Below are positions 36,198 to 45,670 of a stretch of DNA of 64,000 nt, in pieces. How positions within the stretch are numbered: the stretch's first letter is position 1; the number at the start of each line of letters is the position of its first letter. This stretch comes from Streptococcus sanguinis (GTDB lineage Bacteria > Bacillota > Bacilli > Lactobacillales > Streptococcaceae), in the NCBI RefSeq assembly GCF_900475275.1, contig NZ_LS483364.1, positions 558,001-622,000 on the forward strand, read 5' to 3'. The position numbers and the translations under genes are program-made. Below the pieces are notes generated by a model, which was given only the letters and a program-made list of their open reading frames with translations, was not told where the DNA came from and ran no database searches.

Positions 36198-36710
36198 ATG
36201 GAAGCACCGATTCGAATCAGACAGGCTGACTTGAGCGACTGGGAGGAAATTCTTGCAATTGAACAGCTGAATTTTCCAGCAGTAGAAGCAGCCAGTTCAG
36301 AAGTTCTCAAAGAGCGGATTGAGCAGATTCCAGATACTTTTTTGCTAGCAGAGCTGCATGGTCAGCTGGCGGGCTATATTGTTGGACCAGCTGTTCAGGT
36401 GCGATATTTGACATATGACCTCTTTAGCAAGGTGGGTGCTATTCCTCCAGAAGGTGGCTTCATTGCTGTCCAAAGTCTGTCCGTCCATCCTGATTTTCAG
36501 AGGCAGGGGGTCGGAACCTTGTTGCTTGCAGCTCTCAAGGAGACAGCTGTTCAGCAAAATCGAAAGGGCATTAGCCTAACCTGTCATGATGAGCTGATAC
36601 CTTATTATGAGATGAATGGTTTCGTCCACGAAGGGATTTCTGACTCAACTCATGGTGGGGCTGTTTGGTCTGATATGGTGTGGGAAAATCCCAATTTTAA
36701 GGAGAAGTGA
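36198..36710 (+). CDS. GNAT acetyltransferase, tandem copy A
   Basis: A 170-residue GNAT protein with acetyl-CoA motif A in SLSVHPDFQRQGVGTLLLAA and the C-terminal ISLTCHDELIPYYEMNGF. The domain plan resembles arylalkylamine N-acetyltransferases. It is a clear paralogue of the next gene: both share IRQA, TFL.AE.DG...GY, LTCHD, YYE and MVWENP. ATG 36198 (AGGAGG 7 nt before) is preferred over TTG 36195. Its stop overlaps the next start (TGATG). Substrate unknown. Confidence 0.85.
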   Translation: MEAPIRIRQADLSDWEEILAIEQLNFPAVEAASSEVLKERIEQIPDTFLLAELHGQLAGYIVGPAVQVRYLTYDLFSKVGAIPPEGGFIAVQSLSVHPDFQRQGVGTLLLAALKETAVQQNRKGISLTCHDELIPYYEMNGFVHEGISDSTHGGAVWSDMVWENPNFKEK

Positions 36711-37225
36711 TGATTATCCGTCAAGCTCAAATGGCTGACTTAGATGCCATTTATGCTATCGAATTGGAAAATTTCAGTCCAGAAGAGGCTGTTAGCCGCG
36801 AAAGTCTAGCAGCACATATCCAAACCCTATCTTCAACTTTTTTGGTGGCAGAAAGGGATGGTAAGATTCTGGGCTATCTGGAAGGACCTGTCCGTCCAGA
36901 ACGTTATTTAAAGGATATTTCCTTTACAGAGGAGATTGAAGATTATGGTCATCTGGACGGTGGCTTTATCTCATTGACTAGCCTTTCTATCTCGAAAGAT
37001 GCTCAGGGGATGGGGGTTGGTCGCAAGCTTTTGGAAGCTATGAAAGAGATTGCTATAGCAGAAGAACGGCACGGTATCAATCTGACCTGCCACGACTACC
37101 TCACCGCTTACTACGAAAAACATGCTTTTGTAAATGAAGGTTTGTCAAAATCAACTTACGCAGGTGCTACTTGGTTTGATATGGTCTGGGAAAACCCTAG
37201 TCTCAAACTGCAAAAAAACCAATAA
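36710..37225 (+). CDS. GNAT acetyltransferase, tandem copy B
   Basis: A 171-residue paralogue of copy A with motif A SLSISKDAQGMGVGRKLLEA and the same INLTCHDYLTAYYEKHAF and MVWENPS ends. The two differ widely in the middle (copy B has RPERYLKDISFTEEIEDYGHL), so the duplication is old and the acceptors may differ. ATG 36710 overlaps the TGA of copy A, with AAGGAG 5 nt upstream; a GTG one codon earlier is less likely. Confidence 0.85.
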   Translation: MIIRQAQMADLDAIYAIELENFSPEEAVSRESLAAHIQTLSSTFLVAERDGKILGYLEGPVRPERYLKDISFTEEIEDYGHLDGGFISLTSLSISKDAQGMGVGRKLLEAMKEIAIAEERHGINLTCHDYLTAYYEKHAFVNEGLSKSTYAGATWFDMVWENPSLKLQKNQ

Positions 37226-37308
37226 TAAGCTAGAAAATCCTACTCTTATTGCATTTATCTGACTTTTAAGATATAATGTTAGGGATTATGATGAAGGAGG
37301 TCAAATTT

Positions 37309-38772
37309 TTGACTGAAAAATCACAAGACAAAGAGAAGAATCTGAGCTTTAAAGAGCAGATTTTGAAAGACTTAGCTGGAGAAAAGGAAGAACAAACTCC
37401 CTCTTCAACTAGCCAGTCAGAAGCGGACTCTGCTTCTGCAAAAGAAACAGCAGCTGCGGACGACTTTGAAGCTAGACCGGCTTCGGTAGATGTTTCCTAC
37501 AAGGTTGCAGAGAATGAAAAGGCTCACCCTCAGGTCTATGGCCGAGTGGATGAGGAAGATAAGAAGCCCAATGAGGTTCTATCTCGGGCTAATCGGGCCA
37601 ACAATACGGTCAAGAAAAAACGTCAAAACACCTTAGCCCGCAGGATTATGACAACGGTTTTGCTGATTGTCCTGCTGGGACTTGTAGTCACAGGAGTTGT
37701 CGGCTATACTTATGTATCTTCAGCTCTTAAACCTGTTGATGCAAATGCAACAGAGTATGTGACGGTTGAAGTACCAGAAGGCTCTAGCTCTAAACAGATT
37801 GGGGAAATCCTCGAGAAAAAGGGGCTGATTAAAAATGCTCAAGTTTTTAGTCTCTATTCCAAAATTAAAAGCTTTAACAATTACCAGTCTGGCTATTACA
37901 ATCTCCAGAAGAGTATGGACCTAGATACCATTGCTCGACAGCTTCAGGAAGGTGGAACAGATACACCGCAACCACCAGTTGTTGGTAAGGTTACTATTCC
38001 TGAAGGCTATACACTGGAGCAGATTGCAGAGGCTGTGACGGTTAATGCAGCTGCAACTTCTAAGAAGACTAGCAAGACACCTTTTAGCAAGGACGATTTC
38101 CTAGCTAAGGTGCAGGATGAAGCTTTCATTTCCAAGATGGCTGCTAAATATCCACAGCTGCTGGGCACATTGCCAAGCAAGGACAGCGGAGTCAAGTACC
38201 GCTTAGAAGGTTATCTCTTCCCTGCCACTTATAACTATGGTGAGGATGCGGATTTGGAAAGCTTGATTGACCAGATGTTGGGCGCAATGAATACCAATCT
38301 GTCTTCTTACTACTCTACTATTGAATCAAAGAACTTGACGGTTAATGAAGTCTTAACACTTGCTTCTCTAGTGGAAAAAGAAGGTTCGACAGATCAGGAT
38401 CGCAAAGATATTGCCAGCGTATTTTACAATCGTCTCAATCAAGCGATGCCACTTCAGAGTAATATCGCTATCCTTTATGCTCAAGGCAAGCTAGGAAAGA
38501 AAACGACTCTGAAAGAGGATGCTGAAATTGATACCAATATCGACTCGCCTTTCAATGTCTATAAAAAAGAAGGGCTTATGCCTGGGCCAGTCGATAGTCC
38601 AAGCATGTCAGCTCTGGAAGCTACCATTAATCCAAGTAAGACGGACTACCTCTACTTTGTGGCAAATGTTGAAACAGGCGCTGTTTACTTCGCCAATACT
38701 TATGAGGAACACGCCAAAAATGTTGAGGAGCATGTCAACAGCAAGCTCACTCAATCCAGCAGCACTGATTAA
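37309..38772 (+). CDS. mltG: Endolytic murein transglycosylase MltG
   Basis: A 487-residue membrane enzyme that cleaves nascent glycan strands and is essential for peripheral wall synthesis in pneumococcus. A long charged cytoplasmic part (about 1-110) precedes one membrane helix (TVLLIVLLGLVVTGVVGYTYV). A LysM-like extracytoplasmic segment and the YceG catalytic domain follow, with the Glu in LASLVEKEGS (about 356) and YNRLNQAMPLQ. TTG 37309 (MTEKSQDKEKN) is chosen because AAGGAGG stands 8 nt before it; the longer frame starts inside the -10 box TATAAT. Streptococcal members have this cytoplasmic extension. Confidence 0.93.
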   Translation: MTEKSQDKEKNLSFKEQILKDLAGEKEEQTPSSTSQSEADSASAKETAAADDFEARPASVDVSYKVAENEKAHPQVYGRVDEEDKKPNEVLSRANRANNTVKKKRQNTLARRIMTTVLLIVLLGLVVTGVVGYTYVSSALKPVDANATEYVTVEVPEGSSSKQIGEILEKKGLIKNAQVFSLYSKIKSFNNYQSGYYNLQKSMDLDTIARQLQEGGTDTPQPPVVGKVTIPEGYTLEQIAEAVTVNAAATSKKTSKTPFSKDDFLAKVQDEAFISKMAAKYPQLLGTLPSKDSGVKYRLEGYLFPATYNYGEDADLESLIDQMLGAMNTNLSSYYSTIESKNLTVNEVLTLASLVEKEGSTDQDRKDIASVFYNRLNQAMPLQSNIAILYAQGKLGKKTTLKEDAEIDTNIDSPFNVYKKEGLMPGPVDSPSMSALEATINPSKTDYLYFVANVETGAVYFANTYEEHAKNVEEHVNSKLTQSSSTD

Positions 38773-38914
38773 TTGCTGTTATTGCAGACGAGGAAACTAG
38801 TGCAGCTAGTTCTAGCTTTCTCAGTCCTGCTATATAAAAAAGGGACTGATACAGACTTGTCTCAGCCTCTTGTTTTAGTTTTAAAATAAAAGAAAATAAA
38901 AGAAAAGAGAAAAA

Positions 38915-39397
38915 ATGGCTGAAAAAACTTATCCTATGACCCTAGAGGAAAAGGAAAAACTAGAAAAAGAATTAGAAGAATTGAAATTGGTGCGTCGTCC
39001 AGAAGTGGTAGAACGTATCAAGATTGCCCGCTCATACGGAGATTTGTCAGAAAACAGTGAATACGAAGCTGCAAAGGACGAACAGGCTTTTGTGGAAGGA
39101 CAGATTTCTAGTCTGGAAACCAAGATTCGCTACGCTGAGATTGTAAACAGTGACGCTGTAGCCAAGGACGAGGTAGCTATCGGCAAAACAGTTACCATCC
39201 AAGAAGTAGGCGAAAGCGAAGAGGAAGTTTACATTATCGTTGGTTCTGCTGGTGCAGATGCTTTCGCAGGCAAGGTATCCAATGAAAGCCCGATTGGTCA
39301 AGCTCTGATTGGCAAAAAGACGGGCGATACTGCAACAGTCGAAACACCGGTTGGCAGCTACGACGTTAAAATTCTCAAGGTTGAAAAAACCGTTTAA
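38915..39397 (+). CDS. greA: Transcription elongation factor GreA
   Basis: A 160-residue factor that rescues backtracked RNA polymerase by stimulating transcript cleavage. The N-terminal antiparallel coiled coil (about 8-75) carries the acidic tip region [15 protein letters not shown], and the C-terminal FKBP-like domain ends [11 protein letters not shown]. It stands 143 bp after mltG with its own terminator. Confidence 0.97.
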   Translation: MAEKTYPMTLEEKEKLEKELEELKLVRRPEVVERIKIARSYGDLSENSEYEAAKDEQAFVEGQISSLETKIRYAEIVNSDAVAKDEVAIGKTVTIQEVGESEEEVYIIVGSAGADAFAGKVSNESPIGQALIGKKTGDTATVETPVGSYDVKILKVEKTV

Positions 39398-39405
39398 TAA
39401 ATACC

Positions 39406-39437
39406 AAAAGGAACTGGCTAGAAGACTGGTTCTTTTT
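39406..39437 (+). terminator. Terminator after greA
   Basis: Stem AAAAGGAACTGG/CTGGTTCTTTT with wobble pairs and a T run, 9 bp past the greA stop. Confidence 0.75.
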
Positions 39438-39550
39438 TCGTTTCTTTTAAGACAGAGAGTATAGGATAGATAAGAAGAGCAGGGGAAAAATAGAGAAAAG
39501 ACAGATGCTTATGCTATAATGAGAATAAGCTAGAAAAGTAGGAGAACTGT

Positions 39551-40171
39551 ATGCAAGAGCAAGATATTTATGGGAAATATGGGGCCTACCTGCCCAAGAT
39601 TTTAGAGGATCTTAGTCAGCGTATTCAAGAGGCAAATGATCGAGTCAAGCAGGAAACGGGGCAGAAGCTTTTTGAGCATTTTAATGCACGGGTCAAGCAG
39701 GCAGTCAGTATGGAAGAGAAATGTCAACGCAAGAATTTGCCTAGGGCGCCAGAGTCAGCCCTGAAAGAAATTCGTGATGCGATTGGGATTCGGATTGTTT
39801 GCGGTTTTATTGAGGACATCTATCAGACTATTGAGGTGCTTCGTCAGCTGGAGGGCTGTGAGATTGTTCTGGAAAAGGACTATATCCGAGCTGCCAAGCC
39901 TAATGGATATCGCTCCTACCACTTGATATTAGAAGTGGAGACTCCTTATGAGGACTGCCATGGTCAAAATCCCGGCCGCTATTTTGTAGAAATCCAGCTT
40001 CGGACCATTGCTATGGACTCTTGGGCCAGCTTAGAGCATCAGATGAAGTACAAGCATGAGATTAAAGACAGCAAGCGGATTGTCCGCGAGCTGAAACGAT
40101 GTGCAGATGAGCTGGCTTCTTGTGATGTGACCATGCAGACCATCCGCAATTTGATTCGAGAAAGTGAGTGA
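39551..40171 (+). CDS. relP: Small alarmone synthetase RelP
   Basis: A 206-residue (p)ppGpp synthetase without hydrolase domain. The synthetase signature includes IRDAIGIRIVCGFIEDIYQT, KPNGYRSYHLI and EIQLRTIAMDSWASLEHQMKYK. Assignment to RelP rather than RelQ rests on the two genes behind it: in Streptococcus mutans relP is co-transcribed with the two-component genes relR and relS. Start supported by AGGAGA; TATAAT lies about 35 bp upstream. A GTGAG stretch at its end forms part of the relR ribosome site. Confidence 0.92.
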   Translation: MQEQDIYGKYGAYLPKILEDLSQRIQEANDRVKQETGQKLFEHFNARVKQAVSMEEKCQRKNLPRAPESALKEIRDAIGIRIVCGFIEDIYQTIEVLRQLEGCEIVLEKDYIRAAKPNGYRSYHLILEVETPYEDCHGQNPGRYFVEIQLRTIAMDSWASLEHQMKYKHEIKDSKRIVRELKRCADELASCDVTMQTIRNLIRESE

Positions 40172-40172
40172 G

Positions 40173-40877
40173 ATGATGAAGATTTTATTAGCTGAAGATG
40201 AGCAGCAGCTGTCCCGTGTCTTGGAAACGGCGATGACCCATGAAGGCTATCAAGTTGATACAGCCTTTGATGGGCAAGAGGCTGTAGACTTGGCCAAGGA
40301 AAATGCCTATGATTTGATGATTCTGGATATCATGATGCCGGTCAAGACAGGCATTGAAGCGCTGAAAGAAATCCGCCAAACCGGCAATACGACCCACGTC
40401 ATCATGCTGACAGCTATGTCGGAGGTGGATGACAAGGTCACAGGGCTGGATGCCGGTGCAGATGATTATCTGACCAAGCCCTTCTCTCTGAAAGAGCTTC
40501 TGGCTCGCCTGCGGTCCATGTCCAGACGGGTAGCGACGTTCACTCCCAATTTGCTGCAGATTGGCCAAACGAGCCTCAATGTCGGAGAGCATGAGCTCAT
40601 TAGCTCCAATTCTATTCGCTTAGCCGGCAAGGAATCTAAAATGATGGAATTTCTTATGCTTAATGCCCAGAAGAGTCTTTCTACTCAGGAAATCTTTCGT
40701 CATGTTTGGGCTAATGACGAGGATGAGGATTTAGATGAGGGCTTCGTCTGGATTTATATATCCTATTTGCGTCAGAAGCTGAAGGCTATTCATGCTGACC
40801 TTGCTATCTTGGGTGAGGAAGGTGGCAGTTTCACTCTGGTGCCGCTGGAAGGAGATAGCCATGTTTCGGAAGCTTAA
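40173..40877 (+). CDS. relR: Response regulator RelR
   Basis: An OmpR/PhoB-type regulator of about 234 residues: receiver with phospho-Asp52 in LMILDIMMP, acidic pocket EDE (8-10) and Lys in DYLTKPFS, then a winged-helix domain. Two adjacent ATG codons are possible starts; a GTG 9 nt upstream is less likely. It begins 1 bp after relP and its last 17 nt overlap relS. It is expected to act with RelS to set RelP levels under oxidative or competence-related stress, as described in S. mutans. Confidence 0.9.
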   Translation: MMKILLAEDEQQLSRVLETAMTHEGYQVDTAFDGQEAVDLAKENAYDLMILDIMMPVKTGIEALKEIRQTGNTTHVIMLTAMSEVDDKVTGLDAGADDYLTKPFSLKELLARLRSMSRRVATFTPNLLQIGQTSLNVGEHELISSNSIRLAGKESKMMEFLMLNAQKSLSTQEIFRHVWANDEDEDLDEGFVWIYISYLRQKLKAIHADLAILGEEGGSFTLVPLEGDSHVSEA

Positions 40878-42096
40878 AATTCGGTTCATCCTGCTGGCTT
40901 CGGCGGCTATTGTCTGTATTTTGCTGACCATGATTGCTGTCTTAAACTCCGTTCGCTTTCTGCAGACCAACGGAGAAATCCAAGCCGTTCTCAATATTCT
41001 ATCTGCCAATAATGGAGATTTTCCCAGCGTAGAAGAAACAGCAGAGAGCTTGCAAAACGACCGTATCACCATTGATACCATCTACCAATACCGCTATTTC
41101 AGTGTGGTCTATAAGGAAGACAAAACACTTTACTCCACCAACTTAGACCATCTTTCCAATCTATCTAAGGAGCAGGCGCTTAGCTACGCTAACAAAGTGA
41201 TTAAGGACAGTCGTAGCAGTGGAGTTTTTAAGGTAGGTAGTCAATTTTATTCCTACCAGATAACGCAGGATTCCAAGACCAAGCGCTATTTACTGGTGGT
41301 CTTAGATTCGACCAATTATCTCGAAAGCCGCAATGACTTTTTCTGGCTGTCTATCCAGTTGTGCTTCTATAGCTTTATTTTCTTTGTCTTGGTCGTGTCT
41401 GGATTTTCCAACTTTGCCATCCGCCCCTATATCAAAAACTATGAAAATCAGAAGCGTTTTATCACTAATGCTGGACATGAACTGAAGACGCCATTGGCAA
41501 TCATTTCAGCCAATACGGAGCTGCAAGAGCTGATGACTGGCGAAAATGAATGGACAGAAAGCACCAAGGACCAGGTCAAGCGGCTCAGCAACCTAATCAA
41601 TCAAATGGTCGTTCTGGCCCGTCTGGAAGAGCAGCCAGATGTTACCTTGGTAGATGTGAATTTCTCAGAAGTTGTCAAAAAAGTGGCTGGAAACTTCAAG
41701 TCTGTCATCGAGAAGGCAGGCAAGAAGTACGAGATCAAGCTGCAGGAAGACATCCATGTCAAGGCAACTGAAGATGAACTTTATGAATTGGTTAGTATCC
41801 TGATTGACAATGCCTGCAAGTATTGTGACGAAGATGGGCAAATTTTTGTCACCTTGACCAAGGCCAAGCGCGGGAAACGAGCCCGTTTGACGGTAGCCAA
41901 TAGTTATGCTGACGGTAAGAATGTTGATTACAGTCGTTTCTTTGACCGTTTCTATCGTGAAGACGAATCGCACAATCAGAAGCAGCCTGGCTACGGGATT
42001 GGCCTATCCATGGCAGAAAGTCTGGTGCGGATTTTCAAGGGCAGGATTTGGGTTTCATATAAGAAAGGATTGATTGGCTTTACTGTTCTACTGTGA
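40861..42096 (+). CDS. relS: Sensor histidine kinase RelS
   Basis: A 411-residue membrane kinase with a first helix (about 8-30), an extracytoplasmic sensor of about 125 residues and a second helix (about 160-185). HisKA follows with FITNAGHELKTPLAI (phospho-His206), then an ATPase domain with LIDNACKYC and GYGIGLSMAESL. The frame extends upstream, but ATG 40861 has AGGAG 6 nt before it and gives a sensible basic N-terminus MFRKLKIRF. It overlaps relR by 17 nt, so the pair is made together. Confidence 0.92.
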   Translation: MFRKLKIRFILLASAAIVCILLTMIAVLNSVRFLQTNGEIQAVLNILSANNGDFPSVEETAESLQNDRITIDTIYQYRYFSVVYKEDKTLYSTNLDHLSNLSKEQALSYANKVIKDSRSSGVFKVGSQFYSYQITQDSKTKRYLLVVLDSTNYLESRNDFFWLSIQLCFYSFIFFVLVVSGFSNFAIRPYIKNYENQKRFITNAGHELKTPLAIISANTELQELMTGENEWTESTKDQVKRLSNLINQMVVLARLEEQPDVTLVDVNFSEVVKKVAGNFKSVIEKAGKKYEIKLQEDIHVKATEDELYELVSILIDNACKYCDEDGQIFVTLTKAKRGKRARLTVANSYADGKNVDYSRFFDRFYREDESHNQKQPGYGIGLSMAESLVRIFKGRIWVSYKKGLIGFTVLL

Positions 42097-42176
42097 TAGA
42101 GTCACCTCGTTCATCAGTTATTGCTTTGTTTGCTGAGCTTTTTGTATCGGCGATGCTGATTTTAACTTGAGATTAA

Positions 42177-42210
42177 AAAAATTCTTCTAGCTAATACTAG
42201 AAGAATTTTT
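42177..42210. terminator. Bidirectional terminator relS / yidC2
   Basis: A perfect 14-bp stem AAAAATTCTTCTAG/CTAGAAGAATTTTT with a 6-nt loop between convergent genes, with A and T runs on both sides. Confidence 0.93.
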
Positions 42211-42212
42211 CT

Positions 42213-43136
42213 TTATCTTGACCGTTGCTTACCAGCATTACGGTTCTTTTTCTTTTTGTTCTTTTGCTCAATAGCCGGCTGAGCTTTTGGAGTGACATCT
42301 TTAGCCCGACTCGCTTTTTTCAAGCCTTTAGGAGGATTTTTTTCAAATTCCTCTGCTACCTGTTTTCTCAAGCGAGGTCGGATGATATAGTTGATGATAA
42401 ATTGCTGGATAATTTGGATAAATCCACCAACTACCCAGTAGAGAGTGACTGCGGCAGGAGAGAGGAATGAGAAACCAACAATCATGATAGGACTCATATA
42501 AGAAGCCTGTTTCATGCTGTTTCTTTGAGTTTCATCTTCAATACCATGCAGAGAGAGCACCGACTGGATATAGTAGAGGATACCGACAATGGCAGTCAAA
42601 GCCAAGTCGCTTTTGGCCAGGTCTTTAATCCAGAGGAAGGAACTGCCTGCAACTCCTTGAGTATACTGAGCGGCAAAGAAGAGGGCTGAGAAGAAAGGCA
42701 TTTGGATGAGCAGAGGCAGACAGCCTATACCGCCAAACATGCTGAGTCCATTCTCTTTTTGAGCAGCCATCAGTTCTTGCTGAGCCTGTATTTTCTCTTC
42801 CTGAGTTTCGGCATTTTTGATTCGCTCTTGGATTGGGGCAAAAATCGGCTTGAAGTAGTTCATCTTTTCAGACTGAAGCGTTGCCTTCCAAGACTGATAG
42901 ATTCCCAGCGGCAGAATGATAATCCGCACGATGAGCGTAACGATGATAATCGCCAGACCATAACCCAGACCTGAATTCTTGGCAAAGAATTGGATACCAT
43001 CCGCCATAGGCTGACCAATCACGTCCCAAATCAGACCAGAAGGATTACCGGCCTTGTCGCGGCCCACACAGCCGGACAGGAAAAGAAGCGCAGCCAGTCC
43101 CATACCGGAGAATAAAAAGCGTTTGAAATGTTTCAC
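42213..43136 (-). CDS. yidC2: Membrane protein insertase YidC2 (Oxa1 family)
   Basis: A 307-residue lipoprotein insertase. A signal helix ends in the lipobox LSGC (Cys23), and five membrane segments of the Oxa1 core follow, with the conserved pore Arg in [15 protein letters not shown]. The long basic tail (about 250-307, ending [15 protein letters not shown]) marks the YidC2 paralogue, which can bind ribosomes and partly replace SRP-dependent insertion in S. mutans. It is transcribed with acylphosphatase from the region near 43500. Confidence 0.92.
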   Translation of the reverse strand: MKHFKRFLFSGMGLAALLFLSGCVGRDKAGNPSGLIWDVIGQPMADGIQFFAKNSGLGYGLAIIIVTLIVRIIILPLGIYQSWKATLQSEKMNYFKPIFAPIQERIKNAETQEEKIQAQQELMAAQKENGLSMFGGIGCLPLLIQMPFFSALFFAAQYTQGVAGSSFLWIKDLAKSDLALTAIVGILYYIQSVLSLHGIEDETQRNSMKQASYMSPIMIVGFSFLSPAAVTLYWVVGGFIQIIQQFIINYIIRPRLRKQVAEEFEKNPPKGLKKASRAKDVTPKAQPAIEQKNKKKKNRNAGKQRSR

Positions 43137-43217
43137 GAGTTCATATCCTTTGTTTCTAAAAAATAATACCTATCTATTCTACTGTTTTTTTGCAAAATAT
43201 ACAATAGTTCTGCAGAC

Positions 43218-43496
43218 CTAATTTGAAATTTTGAAGTCAGGATAGGAGTCGAAATTAGCCATGGTGACATCCAAATAGCTGACCTTAGAAAAAGGTGTCG
43301 GTCCCTTGCGGATTTCTTGGATAAATTTGGCCATCAGAGCTGGGTCATCAGCCTGAGCCAGAATGCCAACAGTACCGTCATCATTGTTCCAGACCCGGCC
43401 GGTAATACCTCCGATTTCCAGCGCTAGAGAATAAACTCCCCAGCGGAATCCGACCCCTTGTACTCGTCCTTGGGCTATCATTTTTACTTTCTGCAT
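43218..43496 (-). CDS. acyP: Acylphosphatase
   Basis: A 92-residue enzyme that hydrolyses acyl phosphates such as acetyl phosphate and carbamoyl phosphate. The signature GRVQGVGFRWGV gives the phosphate-binding Arg18, and GRVWNNDDGTV gives the catalytic Asn (37). Start supported by AAAGGAGG 6 nt upstream on the minus strand. It precedes yidC2 by 81 bp and is divergent from the 2'-O-methyltransferase gene. Confidence 0.93.
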   Translation of the reverse strand: MQKVKMIAQGRVQGVGFRWGVYSLALEIGGITGRVWNNDDGTVGILAQADDPALMAKFIQEIRKGPTPFSKVSYLDVTMANFDSYPDFKISN

Positions 43497-43568
43497 GGCA
43501 TCCTCCTTTAGTGAGCGGACCGAGGGGATTTAAGCCCTCAGTATGAGTGCAAGTCTGCTAAATTGTGG

Positions 43569-43580
43569 TATAATGTTCTT
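43569..43580 (+). promoter_or_regulatory. -10 box placed for a leaderless mRNA
   Basis: TGGTATAAT ends at 43574, followed by GTTCTT and the ATG at 43581. There is no ribosome site. The expected start point coincides with the ATG. Confidence 0.6.
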
Positions 43581-44321
43581 ATGAATATTATAACCTCAAA
43601 AGCCAATAATGTGGTAAAAAAAGCTAAAAAACTTCATCACAAAAAATACCGCAAGGATTCTTATTTGATCGAGGGCTGGCATTTATTTGAGGAAGCTGTC
43701 AGCAGTGGGGCAGAGCTGATTAGGATTTTTGCTTTAGCAGAATACGCAGAGCGATTAGCTGATTTTTCTCAGGTAATCTTTGTCAGTCCAGAGATTTTAG
43801 CAGATTTGGCTGATAGTAAGACGCCACAGGGGATTGTCGCGGAAGTGGCTTTTGAAAGGGAAGAAATACCATCGGGGTTAAATGGGCGCTATCTTTTCTT
43901 GGAGGACGTTCAGGATCCAGGTAATGTCGGTACCATCATTCGGACAGCAGATGCAGCTGGTTTTGACGGGGTTTTTATCTCTCGTCTGTCGGCAGACATC
44001 TATAACCTAAAAACGCTGCGCTCTATGCAGGGGAGCCATTTTCATCTGCCTGTTTATCGGATGGATACAGCAGATTTTATTAGGCTGACTCAGTCTTCCC
44101 GTCTGCCGATTTTGGCATCGACCTTGTCGTCAACATCTATCGATTACAGAGAGGTAGACAGCAAAGAGAGCTTTGCCCTAGTTATGGGCAATGAAGGGCA
44201 GGGGATTAGTCCAGAAATGACGGCAGCAGCTGATATTCTGGTCCATATTTCCATGAAGGGGCAGGCAGAAAGTCTCAATGTTGCTGTCGCTGCTGGTATT
44301 TTAATCTTTCATTTAAGCTAA
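43581..44321 (+). CDS. SpoU/TrmH-family RNA 2'-O-methyltransferase
   Basis: A 246-residue SPOUT methyltransferase of the TrmH/RlmB group. An N-terminal substrate-binding domain (HKKYRKDSYLIEGWHLFEEA) is followed by the knotted SAM domain with FLEDVQDPGNVGTIIRTADA, VMGNEGQGISPEM and SLNVAVAAGILIF. It methylates a ribose 2'-OH in rRNA or tRNA; the exact target is not readable. A longer frame from 43563 would translate through the -10 box, so ATG 43581 is taken as the start of a likely leaderless mRNA. Confidence 0.88.
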   Translation: MNIITSKANNVVKKAKKLHHKKYRKDSYLIEGWHLFEEAVSSGAELIRIFALAEYAERLADFSQVIFVSPEILADLADSKTPQGIVAEVAFEREEIPSGLNGRYLFLEDVQDPGNVGTIIRTADAAGFDGVFISRLSADIYNLKTLRSMQGSHFHLPVYRMDTADFIRLTQSSRLPILASTLSSTSIDYREVDSKESFALVMGNEGQGISPEMTAAADILVHISMKGQAESLNVAVAAGILIFHLS

Positions 44322-44365
44322 AAATCAGAAAAAGAGATATAATAGTTGGCAAGGGAGGTGATTCT

Positions 44366-44857
44366 ATGCCTTACAAAAAGGACGAGGAATTTATGGCCTA
44401 TGTTGGGCACCTGATTGAAAAGCCCAGTGTGCAGCGCCTGAAAGAAATTCCCCATCATATTCATTCCAATAGACTTGAACATTCCATCAATGTAAGTTAT
44501 ACTAGTTACAGAATTGCCAAAAAATTTGGCTGGAATGCTCGCAGCACGGCACGCGGTGCCCTGCTTCATGACTTATTCTACTATGATTGGCGTGTGACTA
44601 AGTTTAAGAAGAGTCATGCTTGGGTTCATCCGAGGTTGGCAGTTCGCAATGCTCGTAAGATTACCAAACTCAATAAGGTCGAAGAGGACATTATCGTCAA
44701 GCATATGTGGGGCCTGACTTTGGCACCGCCTCGTTACAAAGAATCATTCGTTGTGACAATGGTGGACAAGTATTGGGCCGTCAAAGAAGCGACGGCACCT
44801 TGGAGACGCAAGGGCGGTAATCGCAAGCTCTTTCATCGAAAGATGCTGAAACCGTAA
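44366..44857 (+). CDS. HD-domain phosphohydrolase
   Basis: A 163-residue HD-superfamily protein. The metal ligands appear as HSNRLEHSINVS (His) and ALLHDLFYYDW (His-Asp), with further His at AWVHPRLA and IIVKHMWG. Such proteins hydrolyse nucleotides or other phosphate esters; substrate unknown. Start supported by AAGGGAGGTG 6 nt upstream, with TATAAT about 25 bp before that. The Bax-inhibitor-like gene follows by 25 bp. Confidence 0.85.
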   Translation: MPYKKDEEFMAYVGHLIEKPSVQRLKEIPHHIHSNRLEHSINVSYTSYRIAKKFGWNARSTARGALLHDLFYYDWRVTKFKKSHAWVHPRLAVRNARKITKLNKVEEDIIVKHMWGLTLAPPRYKESFVVTMVDKYWAVKEATAPWRRKGGNRKLFHRKMLKP

Positions 44858-44882
44858 ATGTTTAATTATAAAAGGAGTAACT

Positions 44883-45566
44883 ATGAATCATTCTATTATT
44901 CAAGATCAATCAGATATTAATTCTTTCTATGCCAAGATTTATTCTATCGTTGGAGTCGGTATTGGAATCTCAGCAATCGTCTCTCTCTTGATGCTGAATT
45001 TCTTTCAGGACATTATTATCTCTGTTCTGACAGGCTCCACTTGGATTTTCTATGCAGCTATTGCAGTTGAGTTTATCCTTGTGTTGGTAGCATCTGGAAC
45101 TGCTCGGAGCAATAGCCCAGCGGCGTTGCCTATGTTTTTAGCTTATTCAGCCATCAATGGTTTTACCTTAAGTATTATCATGGCGCTGTATCTTCAGTCA
45201 ACTGTTCTCTTAGCCTTTCTGACAACGACCGTTATGTTCTTTGCCATGGGGTTCATCGGCAAGGTGACTAAAAAGGATCTTTCTGGAATGGGGAGAGCTT
45301 GTATGGCCGGTTTGATTGGTATTATCGCTGCTAGCTTCCTTAATATCTTCTTGAGAAGCAGTGGCTTGGACTTTATCATCAGTATCGTTGGTGTCCTTAT
45401 TTTCTCAGGACTTATCGCTTGGGACAATCAGAAAATCCGCTATGTCTATGAGCAGACCAATGGCAATCCAGGAAATGGCTGGGCAATTTCTCTTGCTCTG
45501 CATCTGTATCTGGACTTCATTAATCTCTTCCTCAGCTTGTTGCGTATTTTTGGAAGAAATAAATAA
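44883..45566 (+). CDS. Bax inhibitor-1 family membrane protein
   Basis: A 227-residue protein with seven predicted membrane helices of the BI-1/YccA (TMBIM) family. The family signature is near the C-terminus: LIAWDNQKIRYVYEQ and LALHLYLDFINLFLSLLRIFG. The Asp residues in these helices form a pH-sensing pair in the Bacillus homologue YetJ, a calcium leak channel. The role in streptococci is unknown. Start supported by AAAGGAG; a terminator follows. Confidence 0.92.
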   Translation: MNHSIIQDQSDINSFYAKIYSIVGVGIGISAIVSLLMLNFFQDIIISVLTGSTWIFYAAIAVEFILVLVASGTARSNSPAALPMFLAYSAINGFTLSIIMALYLQSTVLLAFLTTTVMFFAMGFIGKVTKKDLSGMGRACMAGLIGIIAASFLNIFLRSSGLDFIISIVGVLIFSGLIAWDNQKIRYVYEQTNGNPGNGWAISLALHLYLDFINLFLSLLRIFGRNK

Positions 45567-45584
45567 CTAGGTTAAATAAGGCTC

Positions 45585-45614
45585 AAGCATTGGACGTTTG
45601 CTCCAGTGCTTTTT
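45585..45614 (+). terminator. Terminator after Bax-inhibitor-like gene
   Basis: A 10-bp stem AAGCATTGGA/TCCAGTGCTT (one wobble) with a 7-nt loop and a T run. Confidence 0.8.
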
Positions 45615-45670
45615 GTTTCTCCTATGGATTTATGGTATAATAAACCCAGCAAATAGAAAGCGAGAATAGT

